Positions 7,060-13,598 of a DNA stretch of 13,598 nt are shown here, piece by piece. A program made the translations under genes and the position numbers. Source of the stretch: Methanomassiliicoccaceae archaeon (GTDB taxonomy: Archaea; Thermoplasmatota; Thermoplasmata; Methanomassiliicoccales; Methanomethylophilaceae); assembly GCA_016282555.1 (NCBI GenBank), contig JAEEKU010000174.1, positions 1 to 13,598 of the forward strand. The letters are read 5' to 3'. The first letter of the stretch is position 1. Every line of letters starts with the position of its first letter. The notes below the pieces were generated by a model that worked only from the letters and a program-made list of their open reading frames with translations, had not been told where the DNA came from and did no database searches.

Positions 7060-7563
7060 TCATCCGAGAGAGAAAACGACGGTGACTCCCGGCTTGTCGA
7101 GCATAGCCGTTATCTCCGGCACGGACATGTTCTGTATCCTGCCCAGCCTGGTGAAATCGTATGTATTCTCCCCGTAGTACAGGCATATCTGGATTCCCCG
7201 GTAGAGAACTATGTCTCCCGGACCGACGGTGATTGCGGAATCGTTTCTTTCCACGGCCTTCTCCATGCTCCCGGTCTGCTCGAAGCCGCCGTATCTCTCC
7301 ATCGCTATAGTCAGACCTTCCGCGGCCAGCTTTCTGATGGCCTCGACGGACGGATTGCTCTCCCAGACTGTATCGACCCTTCTTCCGTCCACCGTCATCA
7401 CGAGATCTTTCCCGGCATCCCCGTTCCCGTCCTTCCCGGGACCGTCTCCGGCATCGTCCTGCGGAGCCGGTGGTTCCCCGCCGTTCTGCATCAGAAAGAT
7501 ACAGGCGCATGCAGCGGCGGCCGCCAGCAATACTGCGGCGAAAATCAGCAGCATCCTGTTCAT
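7060..7563 (-). CDS. membrane-anchored cyclophilin-like-fold protein
   Basis: A 167-residue protein. Residues 1-25 are one hydrophobic segment (LLIFAAVLLAAAAACACIF) acting as a signal peptide or membrane anchor. A Cys in AAAC might serve as a lipobox, but this is uncertain. Residues of about 27-52 are a flexible Asp/Gly/Pro/Asn linker. Residues from about 55 on match the cyclophilin-like fold family (Cyclophilin_like2/DUF369 type): a beta strand with a D..VWESNPSV segment, MERYGGFEQTG, then GDIVLYRGIQICLYYG and the closing strand VTVVFSL. The family shares the beta-barrel but lacks the classical peptidyl-prolyl isomerase active site. It is likely exposed outside the membrane; its role is unknown. 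The ATG at 7563 has a TATA box (7588-7595) about 28 nt upstream, fitting a leaderless transcript. Confidence 0.8.
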   Translation of the reverse strand: MNRMLLIFAAVLLAAAAACACIFLMQNGGEPPAPQDDAGDGPGKDGNGDAGKDLVMTVDGRRVDTVWESNPSVEAIRKLAAEGLTIAMERYGGFEQTGSMEKAVERNDSAITVGPGDIVLYRGIQICLYYGENTYDFTRLGRIQNMSVPEITAMLDKPGVTVVFSLG

Positions 7564-7586
7564 GAGTTCCGGAAAACCTTGACGAT

Positions 7587-7627
7587 CTTATATTTTGTCC
7601 GCAGTTTTTTTCAGCATCTGTTAATAA
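7587..7627. promoter_or_regulatory. divergent promoter pair
   Basis: The 86-base gap between the genes at 7563 (minus) and 7650 (plus) holds two TATA-like boxes. CTTATATTTT at 7587-7596 reads AAAATATAAG on the minus strand and is about 28 nt before the minus ATG. TTAATAA at 7621-7627 is about 26 nt before the plus ATG. Both spacings fit leaderless transcripts. Confidence 0.55.
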
Positions 7628-7649
7628 CCAGCCCTTTATCCGCGGTAAC

Positions 7650-8243
7650 ATGGGAAAAGACGCCGATCCGGAACTGGAGCTTCTGCTCGGGAAACTTAAC
7701 TCCGGGGATTTCGTTTCAGATGATGAAAAAGGACAGGGCATCCTGAGAAAATATGCCAGAGAGGCTCAGAGGATAACCGCGGAAATCAACACCGGATTCC
7801 ATGAGGAGAGCGAGCTGCGCGGACTTATGTCGGAGCTTACCGGCAAGGATATACCCGATGATTTCTGCCTCTTCCCCCCGATCTATTCCGATTTCGGCAA
7901 AAACATAACCATCGGAAAGGGAGTTTTCATCAACTCCGGATGCTGTTTTCAGGATCAGGGCGGCATAACCGTCGGCGACGGATGCTTCATCGGGCATCAG
8001 GTCGTTTTCGCGACCATCGATCACAATCTGGATCCATGTCGCAGACATGAACTGCTGACATCCCCCATCAGGCTGGGAAGAAACGTCTGGATAGGATCTC
8101 ACGCTACGATCCTCCGCGGAGTGACTGTCGGCGACAATTCGGTAATAGCCGCGGGCGCGGTCGTAACCAGAGACGTTCCGGAAAACGTCGTGGCCGGCGG
8201 AGTTCCCGCCAGAATCATCAGGCGCATCCGAAATCACGTATGA
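7650..8243 (+). CDS. hexapeptide-repeat O-acetyltransferase (maltose/galactoside type)
   Basis: A 197-residue protein of the LacA/Maa/NodL group, which transfers acetyl from acetyl-CoA to a sugar hydroxyl. Residues 10-60 are the helical N-terminal maltose-acetyltransferase domain. From about 85 there are hexapeptide repeats of the left-handed beta helix (ITIGKGVFI, ITVGDGCFIG, VWIGSHATIL, VTVGDNSVIAAGAVV). The catalytic His is His125 in ATIDHNLDP. The C-terminus (VPARIIRRI) is typical. Length and motifs are complete, so it should be active, probably as a trimer; the acceptor is unknown. The TATA-like TTAATAA at 7621 supports the start. It is convergent with a metalloprotease gene whose open frame runs antisense through almost the whole of it. 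Confidence 0.9.
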   Translation: MGKDADPELELLLGKLNSGDFVSDDEKGQGILRKYAREAQRITAEINTGFHEESELRGLMSELTGKDIPDDFCLFPPIYSDFGKNITIGKGVFINSGCCFQDQGGITVGDGCFIGHQVVFATIDHNLDPCRRHELLTSPIRLGRNVWIGSHATILRGVTVGDNSVIAAGAVVTRDVPENVVAGGVPARIIRRIRNHV

Positions 8244-8897
8244 AAGCGCTTCCAGAGGAAGCCTTCGCTTATCAAGCCTGGAAAGTTCCTCTCTGATCCT
8301 CCTGCAGTCCGGATATCTGTTCTCCTGAATCCTGAATGCGGCGTCGTGATGGATCTTCTTCATGTGAAAACCCTGGCGTATATGCAGGATCTCGTGATAA
8401 ACCACATAATCCAGATGCGTCTCCGGAACATCTTCGGAATCCAGAGCGGAGGATACGGAGATGACGCGGAACATGGAATAGCACGTGCCGAGCAGCCTGA
8501 CCGCGCTCCTGACCGTCCATGTGAAGTAAACATTCCTTACATCGGACTCTGTTACCAGCCCGGAATCCAGAAGCCTCCGGACGGAGTCGTGCAGATTATA
8601 GACGGAACCCTCCGCCGTATATCTGAACTTGCGGCTCCGGCTGAGAAACAGGGGCCTTTTCGCATTTACGAAAGCATCGGACGAAACGTATTCCTCGAAC
8701 TTCGCCGGACACGGCCCGTTTTTGCCGAACAGGAACTTCACAAGATCTCTTATTACGTCCTGGGGCGCGTCCTCCAAATAATCGGAAACCGCAACGAAGG
8801 GCTTCTTGCCTGCTTTGTACCTGCATACGCTGTTCCCCGTTTTTTCGAATATCACTTCGACGTCGCGACTTTCGTTTCCTGCTCCGTAAACAATCAA
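7716..8897 (-). CDS. HExxH zinc metalloprotease (SprT/M48-like), TTG start, antisense run-on
   Basis: The minus frame from TTG at 8897 gives MIVYGAGNES and reaches YVVYHEILHI, the HExxH zinc motif at residues 168-172, with third-ligand candidates His183/His184 in HHDAAFR. The preceding block (LGTC followed by SSALDSEDVP) and the HEILH context resemble SprT/COG1451-like metallopeptidases. The TTG overlaps the TGA of the upstream YgiQ gene (8896-8894) and has GGAGG eight bases before it, which supports translational coupling and this otherwise unusual start. The recognisable protein is about 220 residues and ends near 8240-8270, but no stop occurs there. The frame continues antisense through the acetyltransferase to TGA at 7716, giving 393 residues. 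The tail is probably not native. A one-base shift would stop at TGA-TAA near 8270, so a sequencing error or frameshift is possible. Confidence 0.65.
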   Translation of the reverse strand: MIVYGAGNESRDVEVIFEKTGNSVCRYKAGKKPFVAVSDYLEDAPQDVIRDLVKFLFGKNGPCPAKFEEYVSSDAFVNAKRPLFLSRSRKFRYTAEGSVYNLHDSVRRLLDSGLVTESDVRNVYFTWTVRSAVRLLGTCYSMFRVISVSSALDSEDVPETHLDYVVYHEILHIRQGFHMKKIHHDAAFRIQENRYPDCRRIREELSRLDKRRLPLEALSYVISDAPDDSGGNSAGHDVFRNVSGYDRARGYYRIVADSHSAEDRSVRSYPDVSSQPDGGCQQFMSATWIQIVIDGRENDLMPDEASVADGYAALILKTASGVDENSLSDGYVFAEIGIDRGEEAEIIGYILAGKLRHKSAQLALLMESGVDFRGYPLSLSGIFSQDALSFFII

Positions 8898-10585
8898 CTG
8901 CGTTTCCTCCGGCCGACCACGATTTCTTTCTGCCGTTCCTTCAGTCCGAGAACGTGCTCCGAAAAAACCTTTTTTCCGGAAAAATCTTTTCCGGTGTAGT
9001 ACATCATGGTAGAAACAGTGGAGGGAGAAGGAGTGAAGATCTGGACCTGCTCCGGATTGGTCTTCAGGACCGTATGGCAGAAAGCGGACAGTTCTTTCAT
9101 ATCCTCCTCGCGCGAACCGGGATGCGCGGCTATGAAGTAGTAAGTGAGAAACTGGTTCTTTCCGAATTTTCTGTTCGATTCGTCGAACATTTCCTTGAAT
9201 TCCGTCAGAACGTCCGCGGAAGGTTTGCCCATGAGATCCAGAACCCTGCGGGAGACATGCTCCGGCGCTATTTTCATCTGTCCGGAGACGTGATGCTCCA
9301 CCAGCTCGTCCAGATATTTTCTCCCGTTCGCGTGATCGGCGACGATCATGTCGTAGCGTATCCCCGAATTCACGAAAACTTTCCTGACTCCCGGTATCCT
9401 GCGGATCTCGGAGAGCAGTTCTGTCTGCTTTCCGTGATCTATATGCAGCTCCGGACACGGTTTCTTTCCCAGACACGCCCTGCCGGTGCAGGCTCCGCAC
9501 TTCGCCTTCTTCGCGCAGTCGATCCCGTACATATTGGCAGTAGGCCCTCCGACATCCTGGATTATTCCGTTGAAACCCGGTTTGGAGGCGATTTTCTCAG
9601 CTTCCCTGATTATGGATTCCCTGGAGCGGGAAACGACGGCGCGGCCCTGATGAACAGCTATCGCGCAGAACGAGCAACCCCCGTAGCATCCGCGGTGGGT
9701 AGTGATGGAGTTTCTGACCGTGTCCATAGCCTTCACGTGCCCCTGTGCGGCGTAATAGGGATGGACCGCGTTCTCGAAATCCGATTCGTAAACGGAATCC
9801 AGTTCTTCCGTGGTCAGATTCCTCTGCGGAGGATTGTGAACGAGATATCTGTCCCCGTGGCGCTGGAACATTCCCCTGCCGGAGATCGGATCGCAGTTGC
9901 CGGAAAAAATACGGAACATCTCGGCGAAAGCGTCCTTGTCCCGGGCGCATTCCTCGTACGGCGGCAGCTCTGTAAAACCCGGCGGCGGCGAAGAGGCCAT
10001 GTAGCAGATGCCCCTGGTCCCCCTCCAGTCGCTTCCGGATTTCATGCATCCGGCTATCTCCAGATTCGACAGCTCCCCCATCCCGTAAACTATCGCGTCG
10101 GCTTTGGAATCAGGAAGAACGGATCTTCTCACGGAATCGGACCAGCAGTCGTAATGCGCTATGCGGCGGAGACTGGCCTCGATCCCTCCCAGAACGACCG
10201 GCTTGCCTTTCGAATATCTTTTTATGAGATTGGTGTAAGCAATAGAAGCCCTGTCGGGACGCTTCCCTGCTAATCCTCCGGGAGTGAAATCGTCGTCCTT
10301 CCTGCGGCGGTTGGAAGATGTGTAATTAGCTACCATGGAGTCGACGCATCCCGCCGATACGGACCAGAACAGCTCAGGGATCCCGAGACGCAGGATATCA
10401 TCGGACGTTCCGGTATCCGGCTGCGCTATCATGCCGACTCTGAAGCCGTGATCGATAAGCCAGTGCCCTATCACGGCCGAACCGTTGTAGGAATTGTCTG
10501 TATAGGTGTCTCCGGAAACGAGAATTATATCGAGGCCGTCCCAGCCCAGTCTGCGGAGCTCTTTCTCGGTCGTCGGAATGAACAT
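8894..10585 (-). CDS. YgiQ-family radical SAM protein
   Basis: A 563-residue protein. The N-terminus (MFIPTTEKELRRLGWDGLDI) and SGDTYTDNSY are characteristic of YgiQ. The radical SAM cluster motif CxxxCxxC is at Cys300, Cys304 and Cys307 (RGCYGGCSFC) and should bind a 4Fe-4S cluster and S-adenosylmethionine. A second Cys group (Cys363, 366, 371, 377) may bind another metal or cluster. It is shorter than the E. coli protein (about 740 residues), lacking most of the C-terminal extension. The reaction of the family is not established, to my knowledge. The start at 10585 lies inside the frame of the upstream Sel1 gene, and the stop overlaps the TTG of the metalloprotease, so it is a middle member of an operon. 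Confidence 0.9.
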   Translation of the reverse strand: MFIPTTEKELRRLGWDGLDIILVSGDTYTDNSYNGSAVIGHWLIDHGFRVGMIAQPDTGTSDDILRLGIPELFWSVSAGCVDSMVANYTSSNRRRKDDDFTPGGLAGKRPDRASIAYTNLIKRYSKGKPVVLGGIEASLRRIAHYDCWSDSVRRSVLPDSKADAIVYGMGELSNLEIAGCMKSGSDWRGTRGICYMASSPPPGFTELPPYEECARDKDAFAEMFRIFSGNCDPISGRGMFQRHGDRYLVHNPPQRNLTTEELDSVYESDFENAVHPYYAAQGHVKAMDTVRNSITTHRGCYGGCSFCAIAVHQGRAVVSRSRESIIREAEKIASKPGFNGIIQDVGGPTANMYGIDCAKKAKCGACTGRACLGKKPCPELHIDHGKQTELLSEIRRIPGVRKVFVNSGIRYDMIVADHANGRKYLDELVEHHVSGQMKIAPEHVSRRVLDLMGKPSADVLTEFKEMFDESNRKFGKNQFLTYYFIAAHPGSREEDMKELSAFCHTVLKTNPEQVQIFTPSPSTVSTMMYYTGKDFSGKKVFSEHVLGLKERQKEIVVGRRKRS

Positions 10586-11144
10586 CGGCGGATTCCTCTG
10601 ATTTTCTGACGATTTCCGCCGCAGGACCGTAACCGGCCTCCGCGGACTCCAGCAGAAGATCGTATTCCTGTCCCGGATACTCGGCTGCGGCTTTGCCGCC
10701 GAGAATCATCGCGGCGCAGTCGAACATGCATGCCGGATCTTTGAAATAAGAACCGGCGCGGAAGTACTGGAAGGCTTTCTCCTCGTCGGGCTCCGTGCCG
10801 TCTCCGAAGTAATACGCCTCCCCGAGGGCCCTGACCGCATCCAGTCTGGATGCCCCCTGCGGATTGTAATTGAGAAGAGGATCCATCCCCTCCATATCCA
10901 GATCGTTTTCGAGAGCGAGCACGGACATGGGGAATACGGCTTCTCTGAGGCCCGAACCGACGGCCAGACAGTACAGGGCGAACGCTCTGCCGCAGTCACC
11001 TTCAACCAGAGAACCGGTCTCATACAGACGCGCGAGATTGAACATAGCCGCGGGATCTCCCGATTCGGCAGATTCCGACAGATTCCGCAGAAGATCCTCG
11101 TCGGAAACATCGCGGGAGACGGAAGCGGCCTTCGATCCTTTCAT
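10398..11144 (-). CDS. Sel1-repeat protein overlapping the YgiQ gene
   Basis: The frame gives 248 residues. Residues of about 15-185 contain three to four degenerate Sel1-like repeats (SGDPAAMFNLARLYETGS; ALGEAYYFGDGTEPDEEKA). The ATG overlaps the stop of the kinase-GNAT gene as ATGA (11144-11141), so translation is coupled. The recognisable protein ends near base 10590. After that the frame continues 188 bases into the YgiQ gene in another frame and yields an Arg-rich tail typical of an out-of-frame shadow, ending in TGA at 10400-10398. The true end is therefore unclear. Probably a cytoplasmic scaffold; no catalytic residues are seen. Confidence 0.75.
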   Translation of the reverse strand: MKGSKAASVSRDVSDEDLLRNLSESAESGDPAAMFNLARLYETGSLVEGDCGRAFALYCLAVGSGLREAVFPMSVLALENDLDMEGMDPLLNYNPQGASRLDAVRALGEAYYFGDGTEPDEEKAFQYFRAGSYFKDPACMFDCAAMILGGKAAAEYPGQEYDLLLESAEAGYGPAAEIVRKSEESADVHSDDRERAPQTGLGRPRYNSRFRRHLYRQFLQRFGRDRALAYRSRLQSRHDSAAGYRNVR

Positions 11145-12370
11145 AAACTAAGCTCCATCACGTAATCATCCATCACAAATCCGCCCCCGATATCGGCAAC
11201 TCTGGTTCCCGCTTTGCGAAATCCCGCCGCCTCATAAAAAGAGATCGCGTTCGCATTGTTTCTGTTGACAGTCAAATAAAGAGAAGACATGCCCAGGGAC
11301 CTACCGGCTTCCGTCATGTACTCTATTAGTTTCTTTCCGTATCCTTTTCCGCGGCAGTCTCTGCTGACGTAAATTTTCGAAACAAAGAGGGAATCCCCGT
11401 CCGGCCTGTAAGAGCCGTACCCCTTGTCGCTGCCGTTTTCGGAAAGTATTACGTATGTATATCCGCCGGAAATCTGATCTCTGATGGCTTTTTCCGACTG
11501 GAACTTGCTTACCATATAATCGATCTGCTCCCCGGTTATAATCCCCGCGTACGCTTCCGGCCAGATGGTTCCGGCGAGGGATGCGGCTGATTTTATATCC
11601 TCGTCGGAGACGGCTGTGCGGAACATGCTGCCACTTTCGATAGCAGATAAATAGCGCAGAATAAATCCGGAATCGCCGGAGTAATAATCAGGCAGAAGAT
11701 CCGAAGCTATCTTCACGGCTTTTTCAAAAGGAACATAAGAGTCCAGTGCCCCGGCGATCAAGAAACCCGCGGCATCGGCCGCATCATCGGGACAACCGTT
11801 TTCGAAACATACGCGCTCCAATTGTATCCCTATAGTTCTATCACTATAGTACATCCTAATAGCGCGATGATCTTCATCCGGGATGATAAGCACCGGATTC
11901 GAACCGCATAACCCGCTGCGTCTGAAAACCTCCGCAACGCTCTCCGCATCAGTCGGAACATTACCGGAAATAATCCGGAAAGTACTGCGGTCGAACACGG
12001 CCAGTTCTGCTTTTCTGCAAAGATCCGCAGCCTTGGAGACGAACGTACGATTGCCGTACTCTGATTCAGGCATCTGAGGAACAGCGTACACTGGGATACC
12101 GCCCCTTCCGGCAAGATCGATAAGGAGATCAAGCTGTTTTTCCGAAAAAAGATACCCGGCATATAAGGAACGTATGCGTTTATCCGGAATCTCTGAAAGC
12201 AGCCGTCCGAAATCTGAATCGGACACCTCCAGCTCGCAGCAGCCTGAAACTATAGATGACGGAACCGCGCAGCAGCCGGAACCAGAAGCGGAGAGCACGG
12301 GAACCGACGAGAGAATACCGCCCCCCGGGCAGGACATCCTGTGGACGATAAGCATTTCTCTGCGGACCAT
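11141..12370 (-). CDS. fusion of degenerate pyridoxamine-kinase-like domain and GNAT acetyltransferase
   Basis: A 409-residue fusion. Residues of about 6-235 resemble the Firmicutes-type pyridoxine/pyridoxamine kinase in order: MLIVHRMSCPGG (family: IHDMSCFG), LPVLSA-like PVLSASG, AGYLFSEKQLD (family: SGYLGSxEQ), and GCPDDAADAAGFLIAGAL where GTGD is expected. The usual VDPVMGD and PNxTE motifs are gone, so kinase activity is doubtful, though the base Asp (195) may remain. Residues 249-409 are a GNAT N-acetyltransferase. They hold the acetyl-CoA loop CRGKGYGKK (339-347), NRNNANAISFYEAAGF and VMDDYVMEL. The start at 12370 is chosen because a TATA-like box (12392-12398) is 25 nt upstream; in-frame TTG 12388 and ATG 12376 are alternatives. 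It is the first gene of the minus-strand operon and overlaps the Sel1 ATG by ATGA. Confidence 0.8.
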   Translation of the reverse strand: MVRREMLIVHRMSCPGGGILSSVPVLSASGSGCCAVPSSIVSGCCELEVSDSDFGRLLSEIPDKRIRSLYAGYLFSEKQLDLLIDLAGRGGIPVYAVPQMPESEYGNRTFVSKAADLCRKAELAVFDRSTFRIISGNVPTDAESVAEVFRRSGLCGSNPVLIIPDEDHRAIRMYYSDRTIGIQLERVCFENGCPDDAADAAGFLIAGALDSYVPFEKAVKIASDLLPDYYSGDSGFILRYLSAIESGSMFRTAVSDEDIKSAASLAGTIWPEAYAGIITGEQIDYMVSKFQSEKAIRDQISGGYTYVILSENGSDKGYGSYRPDGDSLFVSKIYVSRDCRGKGYGKKLIEYMTEAGRSLGMSSLYLTVNRNNANAISFYEAAGFRKAGTRVADIGGGFVMDDYVMELSL

Positions 12371-12390
12371 GAGCATCAATAAAGGCAACC

Positions 12391-12425
12391 GATAAAAAGA
12401 TTGCAGGGGAAAATTACCTATATAG
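12391..12425. promoter_or_regulatory. divergent TATA boxes
   Basis: The 74-base gap contains an A-rich GATAAAAAG at 12391-12399 (minus-strand CTTTTTATC), 25 nt before the minus ATG at 12370. CTATATAG at 12418-12425 is about 24 nt before the plus ATG at 12445. Each spacing suits a leaderless archaeal transcript. Confidence 0.6.
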
Positions 12426-12444
12426 AGTCCAGAAATCAGTTATT

Positions 12445-13386
12445 ATGAGTCTGAACTCCGAAGAATACCTGCTGAAAACTCTTGCCGAGTACAATGAAGA
12501 GATCGGCAGACTCGAGGAACAGGAACCCTCCGGAGAACTTATCGAAGCTCTTGCGAACCGCGGAAACGTTCTGAGCATGCTGGAGCTGTATTCTTCTTCC
12601 CTGGATGATCTGAAGTATGCGGCCGCCCTCACAGAAGAAATCGAAACCGATCCCGGCACTTTCATTTATGTTCATACGGCGCTGGGAAAAATGTGTGGCC
12701 AGCTGGGTCTGGATGCCGCGCCGCATCTCCGCAAGGCCGCTGAAAAACTCGATAAACTGAACGGGACTGCAAGGCATTTCGATTCGAAGAGAGCGGTCCG
12801 CACCTGTATGGATTCCTCGGATCTTCTCATAGAGGAAGATGAAGAAACCGCTCTGATCTATCTGAATAAAACCATCGAACTGACTTCGGGAAAAACCGAT
12901 CCGTGGATGGAAAACTGCAGGATATCCGCCCTGTTCGACATAGGAAACATAGAATTCGATTCTGAAAGATATGATGATGCACTATAGTGCTACTCAGAAG
13001 TCATCGACACTGGGATCACCCTTCTCCGCAAAGAAGCCCTCGATAATCTGGAGATTCTCGCGGCGACATATGTTTTCAGAGGCAAGTGCTCGGCGGAATC
13101 GGGAAAAATCGATGATTTCATTTCCGACTCCGCGAAAGCGATAATGGTATTCGACGAGCTGTCCGGATCCGCAGACGATGATTTTTGCATAAACGCGTCT
13201 GAAATCTGCGAGGGGATAGCGGAGGTGCTTATCAGTGCCGGAAAAATCGAAGAAGCAGAAAAATACATGATAAAAGCCATGACATACCAGGCTGCGGCAG
13301 CAAAAAAACACATTGAAAACCATGAAAACAAAAAACCTCTGCGAAAAAACCTGCGATCGGAGAGGACCTTAACGCATAGATTATAA
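12445..13386 (+). CDS. TPR-repeat protein with in-frame TAG at codon 181
   Basis: From the ATG at 12445 the protein is a tetratricopeptide-like all-helical repeat protein, with units such as YNEEIGRLEEQEPSGELIEALANRGN and LYSSSLDDLKYAAALTEE. At 12985-12987 it meets TAG in the middle of a TPR helix: YDDAL-TAG-CYSEVIDTG, where the TPR pattern expects one residue before CY. The frame then continues without a shift for 132 more residues, including ISAGKIEEAEKYMIKAM, a further TPR-like unit, to TAA at 13384-13386. Reading TAG as one residue gives 313 residues with an unbroken repeat; reading it as stop gives 180. Either a nonsense mutation or TAG recoding. A strong TATA-like box supports the start. 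No signal or membrane segment is seen; a role as a protein-interaction scaffold is inferred. Confidence 0.75.
12979..12990. repeat. perfect 12-base palindrome containing the TAG
   Basis: GCACTATAGTGC is its own reverse complement and includes the TAG at 12985-12987. It could be chance, a protein-binding site, or a weak stem at the point of recoding. There is no loop, so as RNA it would be more likely to dimerise than to form a hairpin. Confidence 0.6.
12985..12987 (+). other. in-frame TAG inside the TPR gene
   Basis: TAG is codon 181 from the ATG at 12445. Downstream codons are in frame to TAA at 13384 and keep TPR-like sequence. It is the second case in this window of TAG interrupting a gene with protein-like sequence on both sides. 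Confidence 0.8.
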
Positions 13387-13387
13387 T
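13381..13387 (+). promoter_or_regulatory. TATA-like box before the last gene
   Basis: TTATAAT overlaps the TAA of the TPR gene and is about 24 nt before the ATG at 13408, which favours that ATG over the one at 13417. Confidence 0.5.
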
Positions 13388-13407
13388 CAACATCCCGATA
13401 GGGCTTC

Positions 13408-13598
13408 ATGCACGGTATGTTCTGCAGCAGGTGCAAAAGCCTCATGCCTCCGGGATGTTCCAGATGCCGGAACTGCGGAGCATATATCGATGGAGATTCC
13501 GTAAGCAGCCAGACCAGTCTTTTCGGCGGATCGTTCGAAAAAAAGAAAGAGCCCGTCATAAAAACTGTAGAGGGAGCGCCTTTCATGCCGTACGAGCC
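13408..13598 (+). CDS. N-terminus of a zinc-ribbon protein, possibly a helicase, cut by the window edge
   Basis: The visible 63 residues begin MHGMFCSRCKSLMPPG, followed by CSRCRNCGA. The CxxC...CxxC pattern suggests a zinc ribbon. The sequence then goes through a polar linker with a Lys-rich stretch to GAPFMPYEP at the edge. The last segment recalls the start of Rad3/DinG- or XPD-like helicases (family: FPYEPRPGQ), but the cut leaves no motif to confirm it, so the function is open. The start is 13408 (ATG), with a TATA-like box at 13381-13387; 13417 is an alternative ATG in the same frame. Confidence 0.55.
   Translation, partial: MHGMFCSRCKSLMPPGCSRCRNCGAYIDGDSVSSQTSLFGGSFEKKKEPVIKTVEGAPFMPYE

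Noticed and set aside
7564..7649. possible tRNA or small RNA in the divergent gap
   Set aside because: No cloverleaf or conserved T-loop sequence was seen; the gap is explained by two TATA boxes.
6740..7741. 333-residue minus-strand open frame, Arg/Ser-rich
   Set aside because: It is in another frame across the Sel1 and cyclophilin-like genes and crosses their promoters; composition is typical of a frame shadow.
8954..10273. 439-residue plus-strand open frame
   Set aside because: It is antisense to the YgiQ gene, whose radical SAM motif and N-terminus are clear; its translation has no known features.
1..13598. CRISPR array, insertion sequence or integrase attachment site
   Set aside because: No regularly spaced direct repeats, transposase motifs or long terminal inverted repeats were found by reading.

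Overview
The window looks archaeal, most likely Thermoplasmata and possibly Methanomassiliicoccales (inference). Several genes have an archaeal TATA-like box about 24-30 nt upstream of the start codon and no clear Shine-Dalgarno site, which is the pattern of leaderless transcripts. Sel1/TPR helical-repeat proteins are abundant and the base composition is moderately GC-rich. I read 15 genes with a terminus inside the window: 13 end in TGA, 2 in TAA and none in TAG. Yet TAG interrupts two genes exactly in frame, with recognisable protein on both sides. This suggests TAG may be a sense codon here, as in organisms that decode it as pyrrolysine. No pyl gene is visible in the window, so this is a hypothesis.

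Layout. 1-442: the 3' part of a HAD-family hydrolase. 467-1984: two convergent trypsin-like protease paralogs. The plus copy keeps His/Asp/Ser but is split by a TAG. The minus copy is intact but has Asp in place of the catalytic Ser. 2062-5263: a plus-strand group made of an unknown protein, an SF1 (UPF1/DNA2-like) helicase and an unknown acidic protein. 5382-7563: three minus-strand genes, two Sel1-repeat proteins and a membrane-anchored cyclophilin-like-fold protein. 7650-8243: a hexapeptide-repeat (maltose/galactoside-type) O-acetyltransferase.

12370 down to about 8250: a tightly overlapping minus-strand operon of four genes: a fusion of a degenerate pyridoxamine-kinase-like domain with a GNAT acetyltransferase, a Sel1 protein, a YgiQ-type radical SAM protein and an HExxH metalloprotease. 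The last starts at a TTG that overlaps the YgiQ stop codon. 12445-13386: a TPR protein interrupted by TAG at 12985. 13408 to the end: the zinc-ribbon start of a gene cut by the window edge.

Three genes (the plus-strand protease, the operon Sel1 protein and the metalloprotease) have no stop codon where their recognisable domain ends and run on through a neighbour. No tRNA, rRNA, CRISPR array or insertion sequence was seen, and no gap between genes exceeds 300 bases.
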